Below, one piece after another: positions 51,318 to 62,262 of a stretch of DNA of 64,000 nt; positions within the stretch are counted from its first letter, which is position 1, and each line of letters begins with the position of its first letter. The stretch comes from Beta vulgaris subsp. vulgaris (Eukaryota > Streptophyta > Magnoliopsida > Caryophyllales > Amaranthaceae): positions 8,287,238 to 8,351,237 of the forward strand of contig NC_079207.1 of NCBI RefSeq assembly GCF_026745355.1, written 5' to 3'. Made by a program: the position numbers and the translations under genes. The notes beneath the pieces were generated by a model. The model had not been told where the DNA came from. It searched no databases and was given only the letters and a program-made list of their open reading frames with translations.

Positions 51318-51524
51318 TAATACATTAATTATGAATAAAGTTTTTGTAAAAGGTAAAAGGAATTAAGCGGCTCAAAAGCGCATCAAATACATTTCCTAAA
51401 AGTCTTTGTGTAAATAGAGTTATAGGGATTATAAGATTTATTAGCCAGTTCAAATTTTAAGTGTGTAAATATAATCAGGTTTGATTAGGTCCAAAACATA
51501 AATTTAATGTATTCGGAAAAAGTT

Positions 51525-52815
51525 TATGTGATTAGGGGGTAAATAAGACGACACAACTCGCGAGCTACTCGATCGATATATATCAACTCGGTCAAAGCTC
51601 GACTCGAGTAGGCTCGACTCGAATACGAGCTCCACTTGATGACTAGTGAATCGAGCTTGAACTACTACATACTCGACTCGAAAAATTCACGAGAAATTTG
51701 AAAAAAAAAATATATATATAATACTTGCAATTTCAATAAATAAGTCTCAAACCTTTCAAAATCTTAATCCATGAAATGTAATAAACACTTTCATAGAAAG
51801 TATTTTCATAGTGGACATTAGTTATAGTTTGTCTTTAGGTTATGGTTAACAAGTCGAGCACAAGATTTTAACGAGCCTTAGCCTTGGCTCGGCTCGGCAC
51901 AAAATCTCATGAACAAACTGAATAATTATTTAAAATGAACTTTTATGTAAAATATTAAATGTCCTACATTGGTTTATAGTATAAACAATATATAATAGCC
52001 TTTTTTTTCTATAAAATATTACTCCCTCCGTCCCAAAATATATATAGTTTCCATTTCCATATTTAGTTCCACATTCATCCGTAATTTGTCTAGAAAAACC
52101 GTGTCCCATCATTTATTTGGTTCTTAAATATTGTTTTTTCCTTTGTTTATTCAACCCAAAATGTTACAATTAATGCTCTTTCACCAATTATTCTCCATTC
52201 TCTCTCCTAATCTTTTTCCATACAACATTTATTTAAATATACAAAAAATATTTACTATCTCTCTTAGATTCAATTTGCATAAATTACCGTGAAAAAAGGG
52301 AAACGGGAACTATATTTTGGGACGGAAGGAGTACTACTCTAGCTATACTTATTGTTTGAATTAAAGTTGTCCCACATTGGTTGAAAAACTAAAATTTAAG
52401 TTTGTTCTTTACAAATTGAACAAAAATAAAGTTGTTTAATTAATTTGTTGGAAACCATCTTTTTCTATGAAAGTTTGTTCCATAAAGTGCCACACTGGTT
52501 GGACAATGAAACACCCAACTTTTTTTTCTTTATAAAAGGCTACTCCAAGCACCTAAATCAAGACATATGGATTGACTCAAGTTTGAGTTGAGCCATGATT
52601 TGAGTTTGAGCTTGGGGTTCGAGCTTGATTCGAGTTCGAGCTCGAATTTAGGATTTTGAGTTCGAGCTCGAGTTTAGAATTTCGAGTTCGAGTCAAGCTT
52701 TATTTTTTCAAGCTCACGAGTTTTCAAGTCGTGTCGAGCTTGATTTCGAGTTAGTTTGAGTTGAGTTGAGCCAAACTCGAGTTCGACTCACATCATTTAC
52801 GCGGTTACGCCCTTA
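51525..52815. mobile_element. Candidate non-autonomous DNA element rich in CTCGAG words
   Basis: Both ends are dense in GAGCTCGA/CTCGACTCG words and read inward as roughly inverted copies (AACTCGCGAGCT at left, GTGAGTCGAACTCGAG from the right). ATGTGA lies just outside each end, possibly part of an 8-bp hAT duplication. Boundaries are not exact. A Stowaway MITE (52022-52331) sits inside. Confidence 0.4.
52022..52331. mobile_element. Stowaway MITE, 310 bp
   Basis: Classic Stowaway ends CTCCCTCCGTCCCAAAATAT and, from the right, CTCCTTCCGTCCCAAAATAT, flanked by TA on both sides. Confidence 0.92.
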
Positions 52816-53589
52816 CATGTGACCAAAAACACACTCTAATAAATTGACCCTTTTCATCAAAAATTATGTAATCATAGACTTGAAAACTATCCAAAGTAAA
52901 ATTATCCAAACCCTATTGAATAAAATGATTCATCACTCCATTAGTCTCAGTGTAACGCATATCGAATTCCGCCAACTTGTTCGTAGCCTCTATTATCCTC
53001 TATAAACTAAAAATATATTAGTACTTCATTCGTTTTTTTTTCACTAGCAATAATTTGCATTGACTTCCATGCTTTTTTATTATGCAATATTATGACCATC
53101 AATCTTTAATTATCATCAAGTTAATTTTTTAATATCTTCAAAATATATACCGAGACAAATATAATAATATTTAGAAAGCTATATTTTTTCTTATGTATAA
53201 ATTATCAAAGTGGAATTTGTGAACAGTGCAAAAATTAGTTGGTTGCAATTAAGAATTAGAAAAAGTATATATCATTAGTGAAGCATTACATCAAATAGAT
53301 AAAGACTAGAGAGAATAAGGATATTGAGACCATTAATTTTTGTTAGACTAGTTGTTATTGCAATATGATATAGAAATGCCTAGGACACCCTTTACCATTA
53401 TCAAACATGACACAAAAGAAAAAAAAAGACCATGGGAGGATCTATACCAAATCTATTCTTCTCAACTTTTCTCCACTATATATTCATCCTTGAACACCAC
53501 CACAACTCCACATCCAACTCTATCCATTTCTCCCACAATTACTCTCTAATTTGCGATAACTGATAAGCACTAAACTAGGAAGTGGAAAA

Positions 53590-55555
53590 ATGTCTAGAGA
53601 GAGAGAGAGAGAGAGTGAGAGAAGTCCTTGTGAGAGAAACCCCAACCCATGGGTAATGGCAAACAGGAGGAAACTGAAAGGACAATCACCCATAGCCAAA
53701 AAAACCTGCTACATAGACTTCCTTCCACCAAACATCAACCACCATGACCTAGCCATGATCTTCGGCAAATACGGAGCCATCGCCAGCATCTCCATACCAG
53801 ACAAGCTTAGAACCAATAAAAATCACCGCTACGCCTTTGTGAAATTCACAAGTAGCTCAGCCCTGCATCCAGCAATGAAGGGGGAGAATGGAAAAAGAAT
53901 GGGAAAGGGCACCATTCGAATTTTCCCTGCAAAACATGATAAACCAAGCCAAAACTCACACCCCCCAAACCCCAGACACCAAACCTACCCCAAACCAAAT
54001 CAACACATTCCTGCAAGCAGGAAACACACAACCCCTGTTAGAGACCACAGATCTTATAAGGATGTATGCCTTAACCATAACCAAATGAACTCCCCAAACC
54101 TAAACCAATCTGAGACAAACCCACATCAACCCTCCCAAAACAACCCGAACCCTAAAATCCAACATATACCACCTAATGAACCAGATATTCAACCTGACTG
54201 CTTCATGTTCGAACCGTGTGCCATGAAAAGAATGAGTGCTAGAGCACTGGGAGAAGAAACGGAGAAGATCCGTGATGAACTATCTGTCAAAACAATGGAT
54301 GGTGAAGAATTCATGGCCTTTAAAGGCAATCCATGCACAGATAACGATGAGATGTTTCAAAGAAGTGCTATAGCCTTCGCTAACTCATCCCTTTCATCAG
54401 ATGCCATCCTGGATCATATACTAATGGAGGGGGTGACCTGCCTAAATATAAAACCCCTAGGGGGTATCCTTCATCTCATTGTATTCGAATCAATTGAAGA
54501 TAAAATGGCCATGCTTGAAAGTGATTGGCTTAGCAGATGGTTTATGGAGATTAGGGATGTTAATCATGGTTGTGCTTCAATTTGGAGAGAAATTACCTTA
54601 AGAATATATGGGGTGCCACTGGGGGCATGGAGCTACGAGAATTTTTCTAAAATCGGTAGTATTTTCGGCAAAGTTTTATCTGTTGACTACTCCACTTATG
54701 AATGCGCCAAAGTCTCTGTCATAACTGACTGCATGTTCTTTCGTAAACTGTAAACTAATCATGGAGATTGAAGATAAGTCACATCTCATCTGCATATCAG
54801 AGGATAGTCAACCACATGTTAGCGGAGGACACAATAGGAAAAATCAAACCATACCACAGATTGATTCCTCGTCAGAGGAGGAAGATGACGCGTGGCTTCC
54901 ACCCAAACAAAACTCTCCAGATGGTTTTTCCTCTCCTGTCCGGCACGCTTCTCAAGACCAAGTCATTAAACCTAACTCGACGCCTATCAATAATGATGCT
55001 ATCATTAACTCTCCTCCTTCCCAAGAACTAACGTCCAAAAAAATTATCCTCTCCCCTCAACAACATTCTACCAACTCAGCAAGAAAATCCCTTCCTTTTC
55101 CCAATCACCCACAAAAAAATAGCCCACCACCTCTGAAAAGTCCAATGCAAAACTCTTCACACTCACCTATTTCCACCTCAAACATGTTCGGCCCACTTTA
55201 CAGATCCAGGAAATCAGCATCTCTATCATCCCTTTCATCAGGGCCCATATTTCCTCCTGGATTTGAGGAAGAAATTCCCTTAAACCTTAAAAAAAAGCAT
55301 GTTGAAAAAAGGGCTAAGAAAGCTCTAAACAAAGCCCTGAAACCTCCTAAACATCACAAAAAAGCCCCTCCAACCTCCCCTCCTCCCACCCCCCCAGCCC
55401 ACTCGAAACAAAAATCTTTCGTAATAACAGTTGAAAATGTTCTTGATCTTGCCAACCAACTGGGCCTCTCCTTTGAGGGTCCTCCCTCTATGCTACAATC
55501 AAGAATTGATCAAATTCTTAAAAAACAGAAGGAGGATTGGGACTCTATCCACTGA
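53590..55555 (+). pseudogene. LINE ORF1, RRM-containing RNA-binding protein, frameshifted
   Basis: The frame from 53590 to 54753 encodes 387 residues. After an Arg/Glu-rich start made by a GA repeat comes an RRM at about residues 37-115, with RNP2 CYIDFL and RNP1 YAFVKF. A Pro/Asn/Gln-rich linker follows, then a DUF4283-like domain (LGGILHLIVFESIEDKMAML, WFMEIRDVNHG, REITLRIYGVPLGAW). This frame stops at 54753. A second frame (54761-55555, 264 residues; Ser/Pro-rich, basic KKHVEKRAKKALNKALK near the end) continues in the +2 phase. Sequence just before 54761 is open in that second frame back to about 54725, so a single-base indel near 54742 most likely split one ORF1. ORF1 protein binds LINE RNA and is needed for retrotransposition. 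Confidence 0.8.
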
Positions 55556-55592
55556 CAACCTCCTCACCACTCTCACCCCTATACCAACCTCA

Positions 55593-58500
55593 ATGTTCCT
55601 TCTTTCGTGGAATATTCGTGGACTCTCTGCCAGAGTCAAGCGCAGCTCTTTGCGCAGCCTTATAAACCATCACTCCCCCTATTTTGTTTTCATACAAGAA
55701 ACGAAGATGGAAACCATTAGCCCAAGGTCCATAATAACTATATGGAAAGCTGCCCATACCCAATGGGCCTTCAGGCCCTCATCTGGGAGCTCAGGAGGGT
55801 TGTTATCCCTCTGGAACTCAGAGTTTTTTCACATGCAATCCACCATCATTGAAAAAAACTGGATTATTATAATAGGGGAATTCCCTAACAGTAATTTTAA
55901 ATGTGCCCTAGCCAACATCTATAACCCATGCTCCATAACAGAAAGAAGTGAAGTGTGGAAAAGCCTTCATAATTTTCAGCTCTCCTCCAACTTGCCATGC
56001 CTATTAGTGGGGGACTTCAACGAAGTCTTGGATGTTTCAGATCGGGGAAGCAATGTTATTTCGACTAATGGATCAAATGATTTTAAATCTTTTTTGCAGG
56101 ATATGCAGGTTGTTGAAATTTCTCCTCTAAATGGAAACTTCACATGGTTTAGAGGTCACTCAAAGAGCAAATTAGACCGGCTGTTCATCTCACCAGAGTG
56201 GCTATTACAATTTCCATCCATAAAGGTCACCTTGCTTAAAAGGTCGATCTCCGACCACTGCCCATTATTTGTCCACTCGCGGGTGCAAAATTGGGGTCCT
56301 CGTCCATTTAAATTCCTAAACTGCTGGATGCTACACCCCAACTGTCCAAAGCTTATTAAGGATACCTGGAACAACAATGTCAGCCTGCCACTAGTGGAGA
56401 AACTGAAGAAAGTTAAAATCCGCCTCAGGGAATGGAACACCACTGAGTTTGGTCAAATAGATGACAAAATAAAAAATCTGGAAAACAGAATCCAGGAAAT
56501 TGATCAAGCAGCGAGTAACCGAGACTTATGTGACTCTGAAGTCTGTGTGAGAAAGGAAGCTCAAATTGAACTTTGGAGTTGGCTGAAAAAGAAGGAGTCA
56601 TACTGGGCCCAGAACTCCAGATCCAGATGGCTCAAAGAAGGGGATAGGAACACTCGTTACTTTCACACCTTGGCGACTATGAACAGAAGGAGAAACAACA
56701 TTGAAAAAGTAGAAGTTGGGGGCCAATTTTTTGAAGACCCTGTAGACATAAGATGTGAGGCAGCATCCTTCTTCAAAAAAATATTTCAAGAGGACCACAA
56801 GCAAAGACCGGTTTTCCATGGCCTTTCATTCAAAACCCTATCTTCCATACAAGGGCAAAACCTCACCGAAAAATTCTCTAATGAAGAGATTGACCAAGCT
56901 GTGGCTTCATGTGATGCTTCAAAGTCCCCGGGCCCAGACGGTTTTAACTTCACATTCATTAAAAAATCATGGGATGTAATAAAATCGGATGTCTATGATA
57001 TGGTGAATGAATTTTGGTCATCCTCAAAGCTGCCGAGAGGATGCAATACCGCATTTATAGCACTCATCCCAAAATGTGAGTCCCCTTCCAAGTTTAGTGA
57101 TTATCGCCCTATCTCCATGGTAGGGTGTGTGTACAAGATTATCACGAAACTCCTTGCCCGTCGCCTTCAAATGGTCATGGACACTCTCATTGGAGCCCAT
57201 CAATCTGCCTTCATCAAAGGCCGCCAAATTCTTGACGGCGCCCTCATCGCAAGCGAAATTGTTGATACGTGTAAACGGAACAAATCTCAAGCAACTCTCC
57301 TGAAGTTAGATTTTCATAAAGCTTTCGATAGTATCTCGTGGAACTATCTTGAGTGGGTTTTAGAGCAAATGCAATTCCCTCTCAAATGGAGGCTTTGGAT
57401 CCGGTCCTGTGTAATGTCGGCATCCGCTTCAATTCTGATAAATGGCACGCCATCTCCCCCCTTCAATCTACAACGAGGTTTACGGCAAGGCGATCCACTC
57501 TCGCCTTTCCTTTTCAACCTCGCTGTAGAACCTCTAAACCTCCTTCTACAGAAATCGTCCACAATGGGCCTTTGGAGCGGTATTGAAATCTGCCGAAATG
57601 GAACTAAGGTGTCCCATCTGCAATACGCAGACGACACCCTAGTGTTTTGCAACCCATGTATTCAATCTCTTCTAAATATTAAAAAAACTCTAATACTCTT
57701 TCAACTTTCCTCAGGTTTACAAATCAATTTTCACAAAAGTTCCTTATACGGAATTAATGTGGATGATAATTGGATACTTGATGCTGCCAAGGCCCTTCTT
57801 TGCAAAGTGGATGCACTTCCTTTTATTTATTTGGGCTTACCAATAGGTGGTAACATGTCTCGCATCCAGATGTGGGAGCCTATCATTGACCGCCTAAACT
57901 CAAAACTGGCATCTTGGAAAGGGGGTATGCTATCTCTAGGAGGGCGTGCAACACTTATCAAAGCATCACTATCAAGCTTGCCGCTATACTATATGTCCTT
58001 GTTCCCAGCTCCTCTTGGTATAATTGAAAGAATCCGAAGCATCCAAAGGAAATTCCTTTGGGGTGGTGACTCAGAAGGAAGGAAACTCTCTCCAATAGGA
58101 TGGAATCACATAGAAGCTCCAAGAGATTTGGGCGGTCTTAGCATTGGAAACCCGCGTTTCAAAAACCTGGCGCTACTTGCCAAATGGATCTGGAAGTTGT
58201 TTGATGAACCAAACTCCTTGTGGTGCAACCTGATTCGAGAAAAATTCAAATATGGGCCGTCATTCTCAGTTCTGGATCTTGAAATCCCACATCAAAACAG
58301 CACTTGGAGGAATATTTGTAACGCTCTCTTATCCCATCCATGCTCAAAATCCATGCTAAAATCCTTTATAAGGAAAAAAGTTGGGGATGGACATAATACT
58401 CTCTTCTGGCATGAAGTGTGGTTGGGAGACCTCCCTCTCAAGTCTCTCTTCCCTCGTCTCTACCTTATAAGCATGACAAAAAATGCATCAGTGGGTTCTT

Positions 58501-59738
58501 TATGCTTTTGGGACGGCCTCGAATGGAGGTGGACCTTGAACTGGAGCAGGTCCCTTAGGCCCCGTGACAACGTGGAACTCCTCAGCTTGCAAAACCTTCT
58601 CTCCAACTGCTGCCTATCATCAAAGGACAGAGACTCTCTTATATGGACTCCACACAAAAAGGGTTGTTTCTCGGTGAAATCCTTCAACTACGAGCTTGCA
58701 AAATCAGTCTCGGATACGCATCAAAAAATCCCCCTGAATTTCTGGGGTGGTCTGGTTCCATTCCGGGTAGAGATCTTCGTGTGGCTCGCTATTCAAGGGA
58801 AGCTCAATACTAAAGACAGACTTGTCAAGTTGGGTTGCATTGAACCCCCCTCCAACGTGTGCCCTCTTTGCAGCATGGACCCAGAATCAAGCGTACACCT
58901 TTTCCTCCAATGCCCGTTTGCACACGAGTTATGGTGCTGGTGGCTTCGTGTGTGGGACGTCAAATGGTGTATGCCCTCATCTCTCATTGATGCCCTAGTT
59001 CAATGGAAGCACCCAAATTGCGGTGAGTTCATGAAAAAGGTTTGGAAAGCGAGCTTTTCTATAATAGTATGGTCTCTTTGGCGGGAGAGAAATAGCAGAA
59101 CCTTTGAAAATGTGCAAAACTCCCAATCTCAAATCCGTGACCTTGTGCTCCTGAGAATTAGCTGGTGGATCAAGGGGTGGGGAGACCCCTTCCCTTATAG
59201 TGCATCTGATATCATCAGGCAGCCTCTCTGCCTCGACTGGTCCCCCTCAATTCATCCGAAGATTTCGGACTTAGCAACAAGCAACATCAGACATTGGTCA
59301 CCTCCACCTGCCTCCATTCTTAAATGGAACGTGGACGCATCCATGAAAATTTCAGCATCAAAAGCGGCAATAGGTGGGGTTCTTAGAGACCACAGTGGGA
59401 GGTTCATATGTTTGTTTTCAAGCCCCATCCCTTTCATGGAAATTAACCATGCGGAAATCTTTGCAATTCATAGAGCACTTAAAATCTCGTCGACAATGGA
59501 TTTTACCCGAAATTGCAAAGTCATTGTGGAATCGGATTCGGCCAATGCAGTATCATGGTGCACAGGAGAAAATAACGGTCCATGGAATCTCACTTTCATC
59601 ATCAATTTCATAAGAGGTGTTTTGAAGGATGGCATGGTAGTTGAGATCATTCACAAAAGTAGAGAGTCAAATGTGGTAGCTGACTCATTGGCCAAACAAG
59701 GACTCACGAGGAGAGATGAATTCATAGCATGGCTCTAA
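55593..59738 (+). CDS. LINE ORF2: endonuclease, reverse transcriptase, zf-RVT, RNase H
   Basis: An uninterrupted frame of 1381 residues from the ATG at 55593; the open frame reaches back to 55431, but the endonuclease begins right at MFLLSWNIRG. Domains in order are an APE-type endonuclease (SWNIRG, IQETKM, LVGDFNEVLD, SDHCPLF), reverse transcriptase (SPGPDGFNFTFIKKSW, IALIPKCE, DYRPISMV, QSAFIKGRQI, KLDFHKAFDS, GLRQGDPLSPFLFNLA and catalytic LQYADDTLVF) and a zinc-binding domain (CPLCSMDPESSVHLFLQCPF). A C-terminal RNase H follows (KWNVDASM, AEIFAIHRALK, VIVESDSANAV, VADSLAKQG), with the Asp/Glu/Asp pattern present. It makes the target-primed reverse transcription enzyme. With no stop or frameshift, ORF2 looks intact and could mobilise other RNAs even if ORF1 is broken. 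It starts 38 nt after ORF1 ends. Confidence 0.95.
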   Translation: MFLLSWNIRGLSARVKRSSLRSLINHHSPYFVFIQETKMETISPRSIITIWKAAHTQWAFRPSSGSSGGLLSLWNSEFFHMQSTIIEKNWIIIIGEFPNSNFKCALANIYNPCSITERSEVWKSLHNFQLSSNLPCLLVGDFNEVLDVSDRGSNVISTNGSNDFKSFLQDMQVVEISPLNGNFTWFRGHSKSKLDRLFISPEWLLQFPSIKVTLLKRSISDHCPLFVHSRVQNWGPRPFKFLNCWMLHPNCPKLIKDTWNNNVSLPLVEKLKKVKIRLREWNTTEFGQIDDKIKNLENRIQEIDQAASNRDLCDSEVCVRKEAQIELWSWLKKKESYWAQNSRSRWLKEGDRNTRYFHTLATMNRRRNNIEKVEVGGQFFEDPVDIRCEAASFFKKIFQEDHKQRPVFHGLSFKTLSSIQGQNLTEKFSNEEIDQAVASCDASKSPGPDGFNFTFIKKSWDVIKSDVYDMVNEFWSSSKLPRGCNTAFIALIPKCESPSKFSDYRPISMVGCVYKIITKLLARRLQMVMDTLIGAHQSAFIKGRQILDGALIASEIVDTCKRNKSQATLLKLDFHKAFDSISWNYLEWVLEQMQFPLKWRLWIRSCVMSASASILINGTPSPPFNLQRGLRQGDPLSPFLFNLAVEPLNLLLQKSSTMGLWSGIEICRNGTKVSHLQYADDTLVFCNPCIQSLLNIKKTLILFQLSSGLQINFHKSSLYGINVDDNWILDAAKALLCKVDALPFIYLGLPIGGNMSRIQMWEPIIDRLNSKLASWKGGMLSLGGRATLIKASLSSLPLYYMSLFPAPLGIIERIRSIQRKFLWGGDSEGRKLSPIGWNHIEAPRDLGGLSIGNPRFKNLALLAKWIWKLFDEPNSLWCNLIREKFKYGPSFSVLDLEIPHQNSTWRNICNALLSHPCSKSMLKSFIRKKVGDGHNTLFWHEVWLGDLPLKSLFPRLYLISMTKNASVGSLCFWDGLEWRWTLNWSRSLRPRDNVELLSLQNLLSNCCLSSKDRDSLIWTPHKKGCFSVKSFNYELAKSVSDTHQKIPLNFWGGLVPFRVEIFVWLAIQGKLNTKDRLVKLGCIEPPSNVCPLCSMDPESSVHLFLQCPFAHELWCWWLRVWDVKWCMPSSLIDALVQWKHPNCGEFMKKVWKASFSIIVWSLWRERNSRTFENVQNSQSQIRDLVLLRISWWIKGWGDPFPYSASDIIRQPLCLDWSPSIHPKISDLATSNIRHWSPPPASILKWNVDASMKISASKAAIGGVLRDHSGRFICLFSSPIPFMEINHAEIFAIHRALKISSTMDFTRNCKVIVESDSANAVSWCTGENNGPWNLTFIINFIRGVLKDGMVVEIIHKSRESNVVADSLAKQGLTRRDEFIAWL

Positions 59739-59875
59739 CTATTTCATGTATCTAGCCTTCTCTTTCTCAGCCTTTTGAGGCATGGCATTTTATGTACTGA
59801 GTTTCTTATGAAATAAAAACGACAACTATCAAAAAAAAATTACTCTCTAATTTGCATAACAAAACAACATAAAAC

Positions 59876-60638
59876 ATGGTGCCCTCAACTTCATTTACTT
59901 CTCTTCCTCAAGAAATCATTACCAAACTTCACTATTCTAGAAGGTTATTGCTTAATTCTCCGATTTATATTTCACCACCAACAAACCAAGCACCAACACC
60001 AACCTACCAAGTCCTAGACCCGGGTTCGAGCCATGGCAAAAATGGCTTTGATGCTAACATAATCATGATCCTCGCGGTATTAGTATGCGCGTTAATGTGC
60101 TCATTATGTATTAATACCTTCATTAGGTGTGTGATTAAGTGCTCAAGTATGATGAGTGGAGAGCCTAATTATTACCTAAGCATGATTAACAACCATGATG
60201 AGAAGAAGAAAAGTGTTAATGGTTTAGACAAAAGGGCATTGAAGACATTTCCAGTTGTGAAGTATTCAAAAGATGTGCAAATTCAAGGGTTAAGTACAGA
60301 GTGTGTGATATATATGTTTGTCAGAATTTAAGGAAGGAGAAAAAGTGAGGATTTTGCCAAAGTGCAACCATGGCTTCCATGTTAAGTGTATTGATGAGTG
60401 GCTTAGCTCGCATTCTACTTGCCCTACTTGTAGACAATCTTTAAGCGAAACGTGTCAAAAGATCATTGGGTGTGATGATGATCATCATACTACTACTACA
60501 TCATCATCATCATCATCATCATCATCAACATCATTAACATCATCATCATTAAGGGATGTGGTTGTAGTAAGTATTGTGCCACTTGAAAGGGAAGATTTAG
60601 TGAGAAATTACAGGAGTACTGAAGTTGCTCAGAGCTAG
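59876..60638 (+). pseudogene. RING-H2 ATL family, copy 3, frameshifted and LINE-disrupted
   Basis: Residues 1-147 match copy 2 closely: start MVPSTSFTSLPQ, membrane segment IIMILAVLVCALMCSLCINT, GLD motif [16 protein letters not shown]. In the RING, just after the codons for ECVI, the tract ATATATAT at 60308-60315 is four bases longer than in copy 2. The frame then ends at 60331. The remaining RING ([25 protein letters not shown]) and tail continue intact in the next frame to 60638. Without the shift the protein would be about 252 residues. A truncated product would keep the membrane anchor but lack a working RING. The gene also has a LINE in its leader at 53555-59838. The 3' part shows no further stops, so the damage is young. 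Confidence 0.9.
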
Positions 60639-60639
60639 C

Positions 60640-61517
60640 TAGTCAAGATTTATATGTTTAAATTTGAGAGTTAAAGAATTAGGGAGATCTTTTAAGTGTT
60701 TAAATTACATTATTTTTAGTTGTACAAATGATAGATATTAGTTCCTAGTTGTTCTGCTTGCAAGTGTAAAAACAAAGAGAGCAACTAATTAATACATTTT
60801 TCTCTGATTTTTGCCATATCTTTTGTCCTTAATTAAGCTCAAATAAATTATCTAGCTAGTATCGAAAAAGATTTGTTTAAAACGACTGAGATTAACTCAA
60901 ATAAATTATCGAAAAAGTTTTGTATTAAACTTGAATGCTTGTTTACTTTAACATTGACAAATGAAGAAGCTAAATGACATTGTTTTGTTCTTTAAAATAT
61001 TTAATTATTGTGAATATAGGGTCGTCTGAAGAAAATAGTTTATGTTTTTCTAGATCAATTTTAGACCCAGTTCCTCAGTTTTATTATTCATCGGATCCGA
61101 GTCAGATCTGGATCCATGCCAAAAGACATATATGGATCTGGATACTAAAGAATCTGGTCTAGATCCTACTCGTTGACATATGTAATTTGAATTTCTATAT
61201 ATGCATTTTATAAATATATATTATTCATTGCCATAAAAAAGAAAAGAGACTTGAATTGTCATGCCATATTAACCCACCTTCCATCAGAAATCCGACCATC
61301 CCACTAATTAAGTTCATGCCATTAATCCCGTCAAAAAAATAAAAATATCATGTCACCAATACTGTAGCAATTATAAGAAAAAAATAATTATTATCCTCAC
61401 ATCCCATGCCATTAGTGCAACAATCAAACAGAAATTAGTTACAATTATAACAACTCATGCAATTAATTATGCAAATCACCATAAAACACTCAGCCCATCG
61501 AAATACGTTTTCGGTTG
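60640..61517. other. 3' flank of ATL copy 3 and intergenic
   Basis: The first part aligns with the 3' flank of ATL copy 2. A GGATCCGAGTCAGATCTGGATCC-like patch follows near 61090-61150. No gene is seen. Confidence 0.5.
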
Positions 61518-61528
61518 ACTACTATAGG

Positions 61529-62095
61529 TTTTTTTTTTTTTTGGTGAATAAAGGAACTAGATAAACTTAAATAATGTTATTACAATCCGAGATATATGCA
61601 CTCATGCAAAAACTAGGAGGGTGAGGCAAACAATTAGTTACATTCATGCAAACATCTAATCTACGAGCTTCTTTAGCTAGTAAATCCGCCGTCTTGTTAT
61701 GCCTTCTTGGGATATGCCTAATCTCCACTTCTTGGATTCTTCGGAAAAGCTCCCTGCACTCATTTATAATATTGGTAAACATGTTAAGATCTTCCCCCTC
61801 CTTTGTGAGGAGTTGGGTGGCATACAAGCAGTCTGAAAATACAATACATTTGTTAATATTATTAGCTAATACTAATTGCAATCCCTCCTTAATAGCCTGA
61901 ATCTCGGCAAATAAAGCGTTGACGGCATAAGTTTGCTTGCAAAAGCCTACCACCCAGGTACCCTGTGGATCCCGAATGTAACCCCCCAAACCAACGGGGG
62001 TAAATGAACTTCCAAGAGCAGCATCCGTATAGACCGTGAAAGTACGCGGACCATGGGTGTGTATTGGGTTAGAGGGTGGCTGAATCTTCCATGAC
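61529..62095 (-). pseudogene. 5'-truncated LINE with intact RNase H reading frame
   Basis: Flanked by ACTACTATAGG at 61518-61528 and 62096-62106. The minus strand ends in poly(A) (poly(T) 61529-61542). The frame from 62097 down to 61567 (176 residues) is an RNase H domain: TFTVYTDAALGSS, LFAEIQAIKEGL, IVFSDCLYATQLL, IRHIPRRHNKTADLLAKEA, with the expected acidic residues and His. It begins at the truncation point and the apparent ATG straddles the target duplication, so it is a fragment rather than a gene. Same LINE family as 6994 and 39883. Confidence 0.88.
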
Positions 62096-62262
62096 ACTAC
62101 TATAGGTTTGCTGAATTAATTTTCGACTTACCGAATGGCCGCCGAAAATAAATTTCGGCTAACACAAGGTGGACAGGAAAATATTTTCGACTCATGATAA
62201 TTTATGGCCTACTTTGAGGCCTATTATATTGAGAAATAGAGTACAATGAAAAAACAATCATA

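Larger units (their letters stand above)
53555..59838 (+). mobile_element. Full-length or near full-length LINE (L1-type, RRM ORF1) with 17-bp duplication
   Basis: ATTACTCTCTAATTTGC occurs exactly at 53538-53554 and 59839-59855. Between them are a 35-bp leader, ORF1, ORF2, a short 3'UTR and an A-rich tail ending in nine A residues. The layout is like plant LINEs such as the beet BNR type, whose ORF1 carries an RRM. The duplication shows no change, so insertion looks recent. It sits 20 bp upstream of the ATG of ATL copy 3 and splits that gene's leader from its promoter. Confidence 0.95.

Noticed and set aside
61567..62097. Stand-alone RNase H gene
   Set aside because: Bounded by a target-site duplication and a poly(A) tail, and its start codon straddles the duplication; it is a truncated LINE.
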